A DNA stretch of 64,000 bases from assembly GCF_004379255.2 (NCBI RefSeq), contig NW_024599098.1, positions 1 through 64,000 on the forward strand, given 5' to 3'. Below are positions 32,790-45,553 of this stretch, one piece after another. The stretch comes from Salvia splendens. Its lineage: Eukaryota > Streptophyta > Magnoliopsida > Lamiales > Lamiaceae. The position numbers and the translations under genes were made by a program. The notes under the pieces were generated by a model. The model was not told where the DNA came from. It ran no database searches and saw only the letters and a program-made list of their open reading frames with translations. Positions within the stretch are counted from its first letter, which is position 1, and each line of letters begins with the position of its first letter.

Positions 32790-34945
32790 CATGCGATGGT
32801 GGACACTCGTTCGGGTGACATGTTTCGTTTGGAGGAGATGTTTGCGGCCGCCATGGATGAGTTTTTGGCGAAGGTAGCCAACGCTGATTGTCACCTTGAG
32901 AGCTCGATAAGCTACGAGATCAGAGGGATGATGCGTGCGATCTCACTTTGAAGGAGCTTCGCGAGGAACTCCTTGTGCTTCAGATGCAACAGAACGAGAT
33001 CATGTCTTGTTTCATGGCAAATGCTGGGGGTGTTCCGCATAGGCCTTAATACTTTGCTACTCGCCAATCGAAGGTTGGATTTCCTATTTTTGCTGGGGAT
33101 GATTTGGCATGGTGGACTCTGCGTTGCGATCATTTCTTCGCGGTGGATCTGACACCTTACGATTCTAAGGTGCTATTGGTTGTGATTAACTTCGAAGGCC
33201 GTGCACTACAATGTTCTAGAATTGGTCTAAGTACCAGGATCACGCGATGGCTACGCCTTGGCCTCTGTTTCTTCAAGCATTGGAAGGTTGTTTTGCCGTT
33301 TTAAGGATCAATTGCTCGGGTACTCGATGACTAAGCTGCTCTCACTTAAGGCAAACAGATTTGCTCACTAAATACCATGATCGATTTGAGTTATTGCTGG
33401 GGCGTGTTTCACTTTCCGAGCCTTATGCGATTAGCCATTTGATAAACGGATTGAAGCTGTTTTTTCAAAAGGTTGTTCGGATGTTTATGGCCCAAACACT
33501 AGTACGTGCGAACGCTTTAGCTAGACTGCAGGAGCTATCTAGCTCAACGAGGGAGGGGTTCCTAAGAGCTTTAATAGTAGTGAATCTAAGTCCTTACATG
33601 CCAACACACCACTGCTCCCTACCCCCACGATGCATGTTGTTAGATTAGAAGGCTCTTAACTCAGTAGGAAATGGCTGAGAAAAGAGCTTAGGGGTTATGT
33701 TATGGCTGTGATGAGAATTTTGAGAAGGAACATAGATGTGCTAGGAAATAACTGTATTTACTGGAAATAGATGATGGTGCTAGAGAGCCAGATTCCGATG
33801 AAAATAGACACTACACCCATTGACGATGAAAATCCTCCGATTTCAATCCATGCAATCAGTGGTTCTTCATCCAGGGGGTTTAGAACCATGAGAATTACAG
33901 GCAGAGTGGGCAAGAAGGCAGTGCATATTCTCATTGACTCGGGCAGCACTCATAATTTCTTAGATCTGCAATTAGCTAAACAATTGGGACTCCATCTCAC
34001 TCAGGTAAAACCAGTGATGGTTGATGTGGCTTATGGTAATCAAATGAGTGTAATTCCTTGTGTAAGGGTATGAAGTGGATTTTAAGAGGTACTACATTAC
34101 ATTCATCACTGATGTGCTACTGCTTCCTTTGGGAAACTGTGACATGGTGTGGGGAGTTCAGTGGCTAGAAACACTGGGCGTCAGGTCATCCAATGGGATT
34201 TCAAGAATTTAACAATGAATTTTAAGCTAGATTGGAATAGACATGTACTGAGGGGAGGTCAACATGACCACTGTGTCAGAAAAATAGATGGATAAGCTTC
34301 TCAACCATTGTGATGGGGTTCAATTGTGCTGCATCAGGGTTACTGAGGAGGGTGGTTCTGAATTATTAGCCATGGAGGAAGCTGGAGAAAATAAACAAGA
34401 AGTTTCCTCATGATATCCAACAATTTTCGGAGAATCAGTGAGCAGTTTTTGCAGAGCCTACTTCTCTGCCTTCCATGAGATCACACAATCATCGAATTGT
34501 TCTCACACATGGTGCTTCACCAGTAAACTCAAGACCATATAGGCACACTGCAATGCAAAAGAACATTAATGAAAAACATGTTGTTGATCTGCTACAGCAA
34601 CACTTTATTTAGCCAAGTCCAAGTCCATTTTCTTCACCTGTTGTCTTGGTGAAAAAGAAAGATGGGACACGGAGAATGTGTGTGGATTACAGAAGGCTAA
34701 ATAAGCTTACAGAAAAGGAAGGATAAGTACCTTATTCTCTTGATTGAAGAACTTCTTGAAGAATTGAATGGAGCTACAATTTTCTCCAAAATTGATCTGA
34801 GGGCAGGCTACCATCAGAATAGAATGAAAGTAGATGATATTCCAAAATCTGCATTCGGATTTGAGACCTGAGCACTATGAGTTTGCAGTGATGCCCTTTG
34901 GGCTCACTAATGCTCCTGCAACATTTCAATATTTGACAAATGGAA
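32790..34945 (+). pseudogene. Decayed Ty3/gypsy fragment: gag, protease, start of RT
   Basis: Several short frames align with a Ty3 polyprotein. A gag-like part (MVDTRSGDMFRLEEMFAAAM, later YHDRFELLLGRVSLSEPYAI) lies at 32800-33500. The protease part (RITGRVGKKAVHILIDSGST, HNFLDLQLA) lies at 33880-33985. RT pieces ([40 protein letters not shown]) lie at 34640-34930. The homology stops abruptly near 34945, and many frame breaks are present. No LTRs were found, so this is an old truncated remnant. Confidence 0.8.
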
Positions 34946-35428
34946 CTCTAAAAAAGTCGGTATTCCAAGTATGCATAATTATACATAGAAATTAATGGAT
35001 ATAAATCCTACTCATTCATTATTTTAAAATATGGAATATTTCTCAAAAATATTTTGAACCTTCCTTACATACTACTCATTTTGCAACATTTAAAAAAAAT
35101 TTGAAATTTTAACTCAAATATTTGTATATTTGGGAAAAATAATATTTTCTTACTATATAATGTAAAATTAATTCAAATCAAGCTCGAAATCATGTTATTA
35201 TTCGATATAAAATTTCTATATCACTTTTTCTTATTGATACATATAATACAATAAATAACAAAACTAATTTTTAATTAGATTCAATTAAATTTATTAGTTT
35301 AAGGATATTATGTAGTACATTTACATTTATCTTTTCTTCTAAAGGTATCATGAAATTCTAATTTAGGGACAACACGAAGATGAATTTTGTGTATTGGCAT
35401 GAAACAATACATAGATGGAAGTTCTTAT
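34946..35428. other. AT-rich spacer
   Basis: No gene or recognised repeat was seen. It ends in CTTAT, the target duplication of the solo LTR that follows. Confidence 0.5.
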
Positions 35429-36912
35429 TGAAGGGGGTTGGCAGCGGAAGCGTGCGCAGAATCCGATCACATAATTTGATCTATTTAGCAGATTATTTAG
35501 ACAAATTCTATTCGGGTAATTATCACATGTATCATGTTCATAACTTGAATTAAAACATGCTTTAGCATATAAAAACCCTAAAGCATGCTTACTACGGAAT
35601 TAGCCAATTTACCTCGTTGATTCAATCAAGAATCGATGATGGCTTGCTCCGTCTCCACGTGAAGATCTTCAATACTCGACCTCTGATCTTCTGACTGGTG
35701 TCCCGGACTGTATACTGATATTTGTGTGGGAAAATCTCATCAGAATACCAGGACTCGAATAATGAAGACAAAACTCAGCTCATGGAGGAGGCAAAATTTT
35801 GAACTCTCTCTTTCTCTGAGGGGGACGAAAATTCTAGCAATAATAATTATTGTTATTGTCGTTGTTGTATTTTATTGTTCTCTCTCATTTAGTCTCCTAT
35901 TTATATTAAGTCATATATTGGGCTCACTCAGGGATCTAAGGAAGAATTTGAATCAGGCCTCACCCAATTAGCTTTTTACTAATTAAATTGAACCCACAAT
36001 TTAATATAAGTTTATATTGGAATATTACAAGCAGCCACTACAGAAGTAATATTGCACTGCCTCTCCAAATCCGAAATTACGAGTATTCCGGGTTTCCTTT
36101 TTAAGTAAGTAATTTATTTCTCGTGCTTAAGATGGAAACATCCATTAATTAATTAATGTCTGCTATGGACTTAATTAATTAACATATTTTAATCTCCAAG
36201 AGTGGACTCAGCAAGAAACTCTTATTTATTATTCATAGAGTAATTAAACTTCAACTAGCTAGGTTCTGAATAATAAAACCTTGTTTCGAGCTCCTCTCGT
36301 GGATGTTATCAAATGAGACTCTCCTCGCTCACGATTCAACGTAATAGCAATACTAGCACCGCTAGATAACAATCACCACTACTCAATATACCTGGATCGT
36401 TGGGTGACGAAAACCCGCACCTTTGGTAAGTCAAAGTAGTAGATACTCAATATCGTATGCTCAATGCTTACGTACATTGATTAAGAAATTAATTATCAGG
36501 ACCTCGTCTTTCAGTAGATAGCATAAAGACATGTCTTCCTGTTAGATCCATTTAGTGCTATACCACACCAACATCATCTTATTTCAATAAGGCTTAGAAA
36601 TAATCGGACTGACATTGCAACCTTTTACAATAGGTAGTCTAGGCCTATCTGAGTTGTGAAATTCTACTTTTTCTTTGTTCAGAACTGACCGTGTTACCTT
36701 AAATTGGACGACGCCCACAACCGGTCTACTAGAACAAAGACTTAGACTTTGTTACGTTCTTATACATTTAAATATGCAATAAACAACCATTAAATGTAAA
36801 ACATAACAACATTATGACAAAAATAATCTGTTTTATTTATTGAAAAATAGCTTATAGAGTTTTACAGTATTCAATCACTTGAAAGGTGATTTCTAGTATA
36901 CAAACTCTAACA
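35429..36912 (-). mobile_element. Solo LTR (1484 bp), probably copia
   Basis: Read on the minus strand it starts TGTTAGAGTTTGTATAC and ends CCAACCCCCTTCA. A perfect 5-base duplication CTTAT flanks it at 35424-35428 and 36913-36917. There is no internal region, so it arose by recombination between two LTRs. The LTR-type sequence resembles copia LTRs, and a related copy lies at 48507-52917. Confidence 0.88.
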
Positions 36913-37080
36913 CTTATACATATACACGTGATATTATAAACTATGTACTATAGTATTTTTTACTTTAACTTGTAAGTTATCTTTGATTTCAAATGATATT
37001 ATGAAACTACCAAAAAAAGAAATAAATTAGGCTAATGCAAAGATTAAATTAAAACTAACTTTCTAATTATATTTCCAATT

Positions 37081-37730
37081 AAGGCTGACAAATTCTGGCA
37101 CGATACGATAACTTGGCACGAAGTTGATGAAATTAATCGGTTTGGGTCAAAACTTATTGGGTTCGTGTCCTTATCGGGTCACCCCATTAAAAACACGAAA
37201 ACTTCGTGTCGTGTCGTGTCGTACCGTGTTCGGGTTACTCGTTAAGAAATAATATTATAATATTATTAATTTTTAGTATTTTAAAAATGATAGTATTATT
37301 TATGTTGGATTTCATTGGATTTTGTTGCTATAAATCAGTTGATGTTATTATTCATCAGATTAGATTGTGTAATCAGATTTTAGGTTTTTAATTAGACTCT
37401 TAATGATCAGATTCAAGGTTTTGCAACCTTTGTTAAGCAAGAGCAGTTGTTATCAGGTTCTTACTGTATTATCAAGTGATAACTGTGTTATCAGGTCGTG
37501 TTGTTATAGTGTCGTGCCATGCTGTGTCGTGTACGTGATGACCCAAGGTAGTTCGTGTTATTAATGGGTTCGTATTGGGTTCGTATCATTTTCGGGTTTG
37601 GGGATAGTAGGTCGGGTTCGTGCTGTTTTCGGGATTTTCTTAACAAACCGTGATTGTGTTTATCCTTATTGGGTCGTATTTTTAACAGGTTAACCAGATA
37701 ATGACTCAACAAGCACAATTTGTCACCCCT
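37081..37730. mobile_element. MULE-type MITE (GTGTCGTGTCG-rich)
   Basis: The ends AAGGCTGACAAATT and AATTTGTCACCCCT are inverted. The interior is full of GTGTCGTGTCG, CGGGTTCGTG and TATTGGGTTCGTG motifs, as in the element at 49827-50370. The flanks TTCCAAT and ATTGGAA are inverted to each other, so no direct target duplication could be assigned. Confidence 0.65.
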
Positions 37731-38218
37731 ATTGGAATCAAAGTTTGAGCAGCCATGTGCTCGGTGAATAAGTAAATAACAACTATATGCATTGGTGAAT
37801 TATTTGTCAAAAATGCCATGCAAAATAAGTGCCTTGTATTGCATGGATCATCCTTTCAAAAAAATTTTCAAACGAGTTTAACTTGTGTACAGTCACTTAT
37901 TTTACATGGATCATCATTTCAAAAATAAAATGTCAAAACGATTTTAGTTGTGTACAGCCAGTTGATTAAGACCTGTAACTAACATCAAATAACACATGAC
38001 ATGGTAAAACTACGGCAACTCTTTGATCATCACGTGCTCTTCAAAAAATCCTTACTTTTCATCTTCGGTAACGTCTATACACCAATGCACGCTAATCTAC
38101 TCGTTCTTTTTATTGTCGTTTGTTGTTCACATGGTTAAAATTACATGTACAAGTCTCATATTAATGTTCAAGGTGGTGGAAGACACGTTCCTCAAAATAT
38201 TGATCTCTTATATCTCCA
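37731..38218. other. Spacer with a degenerate tandem repeat
   Basis: Two copies of a unit of about 85 bases (TGCATGGATCATC ... TGTGTACAG) lie at about 37845-37960. No gene was seen. Confidence 0.5.
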
Positions 38219-39225
38219 ATGCGTAGAAGGATGATGAGTATGAGAATGAGACACACCAATTTTTGGTGGTTGTTTCTCTCTTTTGCGGTTATCATCTTCT
38301 CGGCCCTTGACGTGGATTCATCAGTTCAATACTCTTGCTATAGTATCAGCCTTGAGAATGACATTTTTCAGTGTTGTGTTCTGGTCTGGTTACAATACTA
38401 CAACAATCGAGAGCATAGAACAAGTTAGGCGTGCAAAGTATTTTTTTAAAATGCTTCCATTTCACGTGTATTCATCAGTTCAATCTTGCTATAGTACCAG
38501 CCTTGGGAATGAAATTTTTCAGTGTTGTGTTATGGCCCGGTTACAGATACTACAACAACCGAGAGCATAGAACAAGTTAGACGTGCAAAAGTATTCGTTT
38601 AAAATGCTTCCATTGTGGGCTTGTTTTATCCCTCTTAGCCTTGTTATAGCTACGGGCCACACATTCTTTGACATATAGGACACGAGCCTTGAATCCGTAT
38701 TATTTCCAATCATCTTGGTCAACCATGTGGTTGGATATACAGCTTGTGTGGTTGCAATATTCTCTTGGTTTATCATTAAGAAATTTAGAGAGGGGAACCG
38801 ATACAGCCAGCACAAGAAATTGTTCAGAATTGGCATAGGGATATTTTGTTGCATGTCGTGCTGCCTCATTGCTTGGAAGAATGAAGACTCCATCCCCCCA
38901 CTGGAACGTATATTGGCCGACCCCACATTACATGTTCCTTGGAGGCATTGCAGGGTTGTCTGCTGATGGCTTCGAATCATTATACAAAGCTCAAATTTTC
39001 TAAAGTCTGATGAACTTTGGGCATAGTTTTGAAGAGTTGGCGAGGGGGGTGGGAGAACTCGGAACCATATTTTGCATTATCATAGGCTGGCCAATTGGTT
39101 TCAGAAACATTTAGAAGATAGTCGACTCGATTAATATTATATTTTCCAAGCCTTTGTGAGTGCAGTGGATTTTGTGATTATAGGTGCTGGAAGAAATCAC
39201 ACAAAATCAGGAGGAAGATATGAGT
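38219..39225 (+). pseudogene. NPF (NRT1/PTR) transporter relic, C-terminal half
   Basis: Pieces in several frames follow the C-terminal order of plant NPF proton-coupled transporters. The order is IEQVRRAKxFFKMLPLWACF, then SLVIATGHTFF, a membrane stretch LVNHVVGYTACVVAIFSWF, RIGIGIFCCMSCCLIAW, GGIAGLSADGFESLYKAQIF, and finally RLD-stop-YYIFQAFVSAVDFVI with the end at 39225. Stops interrupt it after FFD, after AQIF and in RLDxYY. The segment 38310-38455 is repeated at 38463-38610, which duplicates the EQVRRAK region. NPF proteins move nitrate, peptides or hormones; this copy cannot code. The family assignment rests on motif order only. Confidence 0.6.
38310..38610 (+). repeat. Diverged tandem duplication of about 150 bp inside the NPF relic
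   Basis: The two copies start ATTCATCAGTTCAAT and end near AAAATGCTTCCATT, with about 10 per cent differences. It duplicates part of a former exon. Confidence 0.8.
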
Positions 39226-40162
39226 GATTGATATGGAATTATTGCATACCATAGATAGAATGTCAATTACTTTAATTTAGGTTTACCATATGTAGATAAT
39301 ACCAAGTCGATATAAACCTTGTAATTGCTGTAACATTGATCAATGAATATAGAATGATCTAATCTACCGACTTTTAACAACTGGTATAGAGGAGACACAT
39401 TAGCAGTGGGAGACGAGGAAGCAGCCATTACCAATCAGGTGGTTGAAGGTGCCGGATCGTCTGAGGAGGCGGGCACTATAACTGACTAACTGAGATAATT
39501 GAACATGTTTCCGCTGAAGGGAATGAGATGGGAGAGGAGATGGAGTTGATGGTATGGCTGATGTAGCTGAAATTTTTTAGTGCATGCGTGTTAGAGCTTG
39601 TATACATTAGTTATACTTACATAGGTATGATTATCATTTAATGTTCATTTTGTTGCATTTTAAACCTTCTTATGGAATTATCATTTACTCCCTCCGTCCC
39701 ACAGTTAGAAATATACCAGTATCAACTATTTCACTAAATTACATCTGTTACCAGAGCTAAAACAATAATATTGAACACATAGAGTTACAGGCGAGCTCTT
39801 GATTTGTGGTATACATTTTTTACAATATCTACATTCACCCAAAATATTAATAAAATATACATTTGCTTAGTTAATTTTAAGTCACGTGTTAAATGAATTT
39901 CATGTTAGAGTTAGAATGACTTGAAATTCGCACGGTAGTTGCATATCGAGTTGAGAAGTCAATTTGGCATATCATGGATATAGAGAGCTAAACCCTGATA
40001 AATGAATAATTTATTTGCACTGCGTCTGTGAAAGAATGACTTGAAATTCGCACAGTAACTTGAAATTCGCACGGTACCATAGGTTTTGCAATCACCTTCC
40101 TTTTTGTAACTAATACTACTATTGCAAATGTTTATCTAATAAGGTCTTTAATTAATCTCGAA
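39226..40162. other. Spacer with a Stowaway-like end
   Basis: ACTCCCTCCGTCCCACAGTTAG at 39689 is the typical left end of a Stowaway (Tc1/mariner) MITE; no matching right end was seen. GACTTGAAATTCGCAC occurs three times (about 39918, 40038, 40058). No gene was recognised. Confidence 0.55.
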
Positions 40163-40495
40163 ATGAGGTCAAAACATAAGAGCACAATGCTTGAAGAGCC
40201 TCTGCACCTCTCATCACCGGACATCCCCGCGCCCGTGACGGAGATGTCAACAAGCCCGAAGGGAACAACGGATGCCTCCACGTCCCATCAGCCACCGCCA
40301 CCGCCCACTTGTACGGAGTTCGTACGTAGCAATGAAGATGAGATCGTTGAAATACAATGCGAGGGAACTGCGGCTGCTTCCACGTCCAATCAGTCACCGC
40401 CACCACCCACTTGTACGTTGTTCATACATAGTGATGAAGATGAGATCATTGAAATACGATGTGAGGGAACTGCGGATGCCTCCACGTCCCATTAG
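40163..40495 (+). CDS. Unknown Pro/acidic repeat ORF, left of copia insertion
   Basis: An open frame of 110 codons with a tandem repeat of about 34 residues, seen twice and begun a third time: ASTSHQPPPPPTCT, then EDEIVEIQCEG. It ends at a TAG at 40493, just 33 bases before the copia target site. I do not recognise the protein. The repeat and acidic patches look like a low-complexity or transposon-associated protein rather than an enzyme. It could be noncoding repeat sequence that happens to be open. Confidence 0.3.
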   Translation: MRSKHKSTMLEEPLHLSSPDIPAPVTEMSTSPKGTTDASTSHQPPPPPTCTEFVRSNEDEIVEIQCEGTAAASTSNQSPPPPTCTLFIHSDEDEIIEIRCEGTADASTSH

Positions 40496-40528
40496 CCACC
40501 GCCTACGGGGTTATTTCTGGTATGTATT

Positions 40529-41666
40529 TGTTGAGTCTAAGGATTACAAGAGATAAAAGCCGGGCGTAATACAACCCAAAAGAAGGAATACAAGAAACGA
40601 AACTGAACTGAATTACAATGAAACAAATAAACCGTGAATGTTTAGCCGAGTCGAGGAGACCTCTTCCCGCAAGACGAGATATGCCCCGGTAGTGCTCTTC
40701 GGTTTGGCGTGTCGTCCCCAAAGGTAAAACGGCTACGTCTCTATTGATGCAGCACCGCAATCAGTAGAGCTCCGGCGAACTGGATGGAGGAGAGGGCAGA
40801 GCTTCGACAGAAGGACAATGCAGAGAGGGAGAGAGCTTATGATGCAGAGAATGCTTGGAATTGTGTGTACTAATGCAGTGGTATGGCTAGCCTATTTATA
40901 GGCCAAGCCACCATGCAGGGTCAACCGAGCCATGAAGGCTCATCATGGCAGATTCGTAACCGCCGTCGGTTACGAGCGTGTGGCAGGCGTGTGCCTATCA
41001 CATGTGGAGCGTGTGGATTTCTCACGTGGCAGTCGTGACTGTGCCTCGCTTGACGACGTGTCAAGCCACTTGGATTGCTGACTGGCGGTGGTCCAAAAAG
41101 AATAGTTTGGGCCAAGCCCCAAGCCCAAAGACCAATTGCCAAGATCCAAGATCCAAGATCCAAGTCCAAGTCCAAGTCCAAGTCCAAGTCCAAGCCCAAG
41201 ATCGGGATCGGGATCGGGCCCGGGCCCGAGGCCCGCGGCCCGCGGCCCGCGCCCACGCCCACGAGCACGGGCTCGGGCTCGGGCGGGCGGCGGCGGCGGC
41301 GCGCGCGTGTGCGCGCGTGTGGGCTTTTTCACCCATCTTGATCCACTATAATTATTAAGTAACATAAAGTCACTTAATTTAAACACATTAAAGATGTATT
41401 AATCTTCCAATGTGGGATAATTAACACTAGTTAATTATTCCCTAAGCACATGCTCCAAGCTTTAATTAAAAGCTAATTATGCCCAACTTTAATCCACTAT
41501 TTCTCACTCACCGGAAATCGGATTTGAGAAAGTGAATATACTACATTTATCTACGTAAAATGTAGATCGACGCTATATCATATAATTTCACAAAATTAAA
41601 TGTCTCGTCACATTTATTCTTTGGTCAAAACCATTGACCGGGCATATTTAATCCATGATTTTTACA
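40529..41666 (-). repeat. 3' LTR of minus-strand copia
   Basis: On the minus strand it starts TGTAAAAATCATGG and ends GACTCAACA. It holds a short TCCAAG array and two ATCGGG units near 41150-41220, then GC-rich repeats. Confidence 0.92.
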
Positions 41667-42233
41667 ATCCCCCACATGAGTGGAAATAGCCAAATGCATA
41701 TGCATGCAGACATAAGCTCAACCCTCGAGAGGTATATAAGCATAAGGATAGGTAGTTGTTGACTTTGAACCCTCCATAGTCGACACCATCGGATACACAG
41801 GCGGCTTAGTAGCGCGATGCTTTGAACTAATCCCCCACGGCGTGCACCGAGACAATGGTGTTAACGCTTAAACACCTCAACCTCATCCGTTCTCACGTTT
41901 TGTGTCCATTGCGGTCTTGGACACCACTTTGGATTCATAAGTGCATTTTTTTTATGAAGCGACCACACTTCGCACTTACATAGGTGATTCTTAGTCAAGT
42001 ACCTTGCCATACTTGGTCTCTTTGAGAATTCCATCTCTTTGAGATCCTTAAGAACCATTAAAAGTCATAGACTTAGCCTTTACCACTAGGCAAGCTCTCC
42101 AAAGCTCTATTGCTTTCTAGGGAATAGATATAGTTGAGTGTTTCTCATGAACTCTCATAGCTTAGTTGTCCCTTTGAACCAAGTTCTTGGGATCTCCAGT
42201 CATCATGGTTGGGTTACCACTGTGATAGTTCTT

Positions 42234-45200
42234 TTAGTTTGTGGATTTCAAACCCATTCCCTCTAGCAACTTATTCATTTGATCACGGTTTAACCCTTTG
42301 GTTAGCGGATCCGCTAGATTATCTATTGACTTCACATAGTCAATTGTAATCACCCCTGTTGTGATCAAATGTCTCACGGTGTTATGTCGTCGACGTATAT
42401 GTCGAGACTTACCGTTATAGAAGCCATTGTTTGCCCTTCCAATAGCTGCTTGGCTATCGCAGTGGATCAGCACTGGTGGCACTGTCTTAGACCAACATGG
42501 AATGTCTTCAAGGAAGTTCTTAAGCCACTCGGCTTCCTCACCAGCCTTATCCAAGGCAATGAACTCCGATTCCATTGTTGATCGGGCTATACAGGTCTGT
42601 TTTGTGGATTTCCACGATACAGCACCACCCCCAATAGTAAAGACATATCCACTTATTGAAAGTGAGTCTCTATTATCGGATATCCAATTGGCATCACAGT
42701 ACCCTTCAAGTACCGGGGGATATCTCGAGAAGCGTAGCCCATAATTTTGAGTATGTTTTAAATATCTCAAAACCCTTACAAGAGCTCTCCAATGCTCTTT
42801 GCTTGGATTGCTCGTGTAACGACTCAACTTGTTCACGGCACAAGCGATGTCAGGTCGAGTGCAATTAGTCAAGTACATAATGCACCCGATGACCCGTGCA
42901 TACTCTTCTTGTGCAACGGGCTCGCCTTTGTTCTTGCTCAAGTAAACGTCGAGTTCAATTGGAGTCTTAACCGGCGCGCCATCATAGGCTTTGAATTTAT
43001 TCAATATCTTCTCAACATAATGTGATTGTGTTAAGATGATTCCATCATTCGTTCTTAGAATCTTCATTCCAAGAATTACATCGGCTAGACCCATGTCTTT
43101 CATGTCAAAGTTTCTCTTTAACATGGCCTTTGTATCGTTAATTACTTGAGTGTTGCTACCCAAGATTAACATATCATCAACGTAGAGACACACTATAACA
43201 TGACCGTTATTAGTGCTCTTGATGTAGACACATTTGTCGCACTCGTTGATTTTAAACCCATTTGATAACATCACATTATCAAACTTCAAGTGCCATTGCA
43301 ATGTCGCTTGTTTTAATCCATATAGGGACTTTACGAGCTTGCATACCTTTTTCTCTTGTCCAGGTATCACAAACCCTTCGGGTTGTTCCATATAGATTTC
43401 ATCTTCTAGTTCACCATTCAGAAACGCGGTCTTTACATCCATTTGATGAATCTCAAGATTGTGCAATGCAGCAATAGCGAGAAGCACCCGGATAGATGTA
43501 ATCCTTGTTACAGGTGAATAGGTATCGAAGAAGTCATGTCCTTCCTTTTGTTTAAAACCCTTTACTACTAGTCGGGCTTTATACTTATCAACTGTTCCAT
43601 CGGCCTTAAACTTTCTTTTAAGAACCCATTTGCATCCTAAAGGTTTAGCACCTTCGGGCAAATCAACCAACACCCATGTGTGGTTTAGCAAAATTGAATC
43701 AATTTCGCTTTGAACAGCTTCTCTCCAATGCAGCCCGTCTGGGCCAGCAAAGGCTACTTTTATCGATGTTGGTTCTTCATCCAACATGAAAGCAATGTAG
43801 TCAGGACCAAAAGTTTTGGTGTTCTGACTCTATTACCACGTCTTAGTACTGTATCTTTTGGATCGGGCCTTGCACGCTTGCGCGATTCAGGTTCCGCATC
43901 TGCTGATTTAGAACTAGTGGCTTCTTCTTCCACTTGTTTAGAACTAGTGGCTTCTTCAATTCTTGTCTCAGAATTGGTTGAGACTTTTTCCTTGTCTTTG
44001 CAAGGAAATGTATTTTCGAGAAATACAGCATTCCTCGACTCAATTGTTGTTCCTACTGTGATAGTCGATATTTCAGACTTGTGAACAACAAATCGATATG
44101 CACTACTGTTAAGTGCATATCCAATGAAGATGCAATCAACCGTCTTAGGTCCGATTGTAACTTCTTTGGGCGGAGGAACCATCTCCTTTGCCAAACACCC
44201 CCACACTTTGAGGTATTTGTAGGATGGCTTCCTTCCCTTCCACAACTCATAAGGAGTGACATCTTTTCCTTTGAGAGGGATTTTATTCAAGATATAGTTG
44301 GCTGTCAAAACAGCTTCCCCCCACATGTTATGTGGTAATCCTGAAGTTAGAAGCAGTGCATTCATCATCTCTTTTAGAGTTCAATTTTTGCGTTCTGCAA
44401 CACCATTAGATTGTGGTGAATATGGAGCAGTTGTTTGATGAATTATACCACTTGTGTTGCATAACTCCTCAAACGGGGCTACATATTCGCCTCCTCTATC
44501 GCTTCGAATCATTTTGATTTTACAACCAAGTTGATTCTCAACTTCGTTCTTATAATTTTTGAACGCTTCTATTGCTTCATCTTTACTTCTTAAAAGATAA
44601 ATGTAGCAATACCTTGTGCAATCATTTATGAAAGTGATAAAGTACTTTTTACCACCTCTTGTTTGCACCATCTTTAAATCACATACGTCCGTGTGAATTA
44701 ATTCAAGGGGTTTTGTGCTTCGTTCAACCGAGTGAAACGGCAACTTAGTCATTTTTGCTTCAAGACAAATTTCACATTTATCTTGGGTATCCAATTCATT
44801 AGCCTTTAGTAAATCTAAATTCACTAATCTTTTAATAGCTTTTGAATTCACATGTCCCAATCTACAATGCCACAAATTTGAAGACTCAATCAAATAAGAG
44901 GAAGTAGATGCTTTATTCTTATTAGCCAGTGGCTTTGGAACACGCAGTGTTGCTACACTAAGCTTGAAAAGTCTGTCGGTTACATAACCTTTTCCGATGG
45001 ACTTCCCAAACTTATACAATGCAAACCTATCGGATTCAAATACAAGTTTAAAACACTTATTCACTAGTATTGATCCTGAAACTAGGTTCTTCCGGATGTC
45101 CGGAACGTGCAGCGCATCCTTCAAGGTGATTGAGACGCCAGACGTCATCTTTAGGATTACATCACCAACTCCGAAGATTTCAGACGAGGCTTGATTCCCC

Positions 45201-45553
45201 ATGTTTATCTTTCTCCCTTCAACGTTGTTGTAGATGGAGAACATACTCCTATCTGCACAAACATGTGCAGTAGCGCCGGTATCAATATACCAGCCACCCT
45301 TGTTGTTGTTGACAAGGTTGACCTCTTCAGTGACCACAGCAATGAGGTCGTTCTCATCCCAGTCCTTGAATTCCTTCTCAATGACGTGGGCAGCCGGCTT
45401 CTTCTTCTTGCTGCGGCAGTCTTTAGCAAAGTGGCCTGGTTTGCCACACTTGTAGCAGTCGCCTTCAAACTTCTTTGAAGGCTGCTTTCCCTTCCCTTTG
45501 TCGTTTAGACGGTTTGGGCGAGGGCGTTTGTTGGAGGGTCCACCCCGCTCCAA
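42234..45553 (-). pseudogene. Copia pol: zinc knuckle, protease, integrase, RT, RNase H; one stop and one frameshift
   Basis: From 45553 the frame gives zinc knuckle [14 protein letters not shown], protease [11 protein letters not shown], integrase HCRLGHVN ... [25 protein letters not shown] and [16 protein letters not shown] at 44383-44381 follows, where the family has Arg (CGA to TGA). The same frame continues to about 43800 (MNALLLTSGLPHNMWGEAV, KVWGCLAKE). One frame change then leads to 43787-42234, which is open for 517 codons. RT there has [31 protein letters not shown] and YVDDMLILG. RNase H has [20 protein letters not shown] and [11 protein letters not shown]. Only two lesions separate it from a complete pol. 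Confidence 0.92.

Noticed and set aside
40921..41386. ORFs with Leu-Asp-Leu-Asp or Pro-Ser repeats
   Set aside because: They are produced by TCCAAG and ATCGGG hexamers in the copia LTR and appear again at 47292-47623; no start context or family match.
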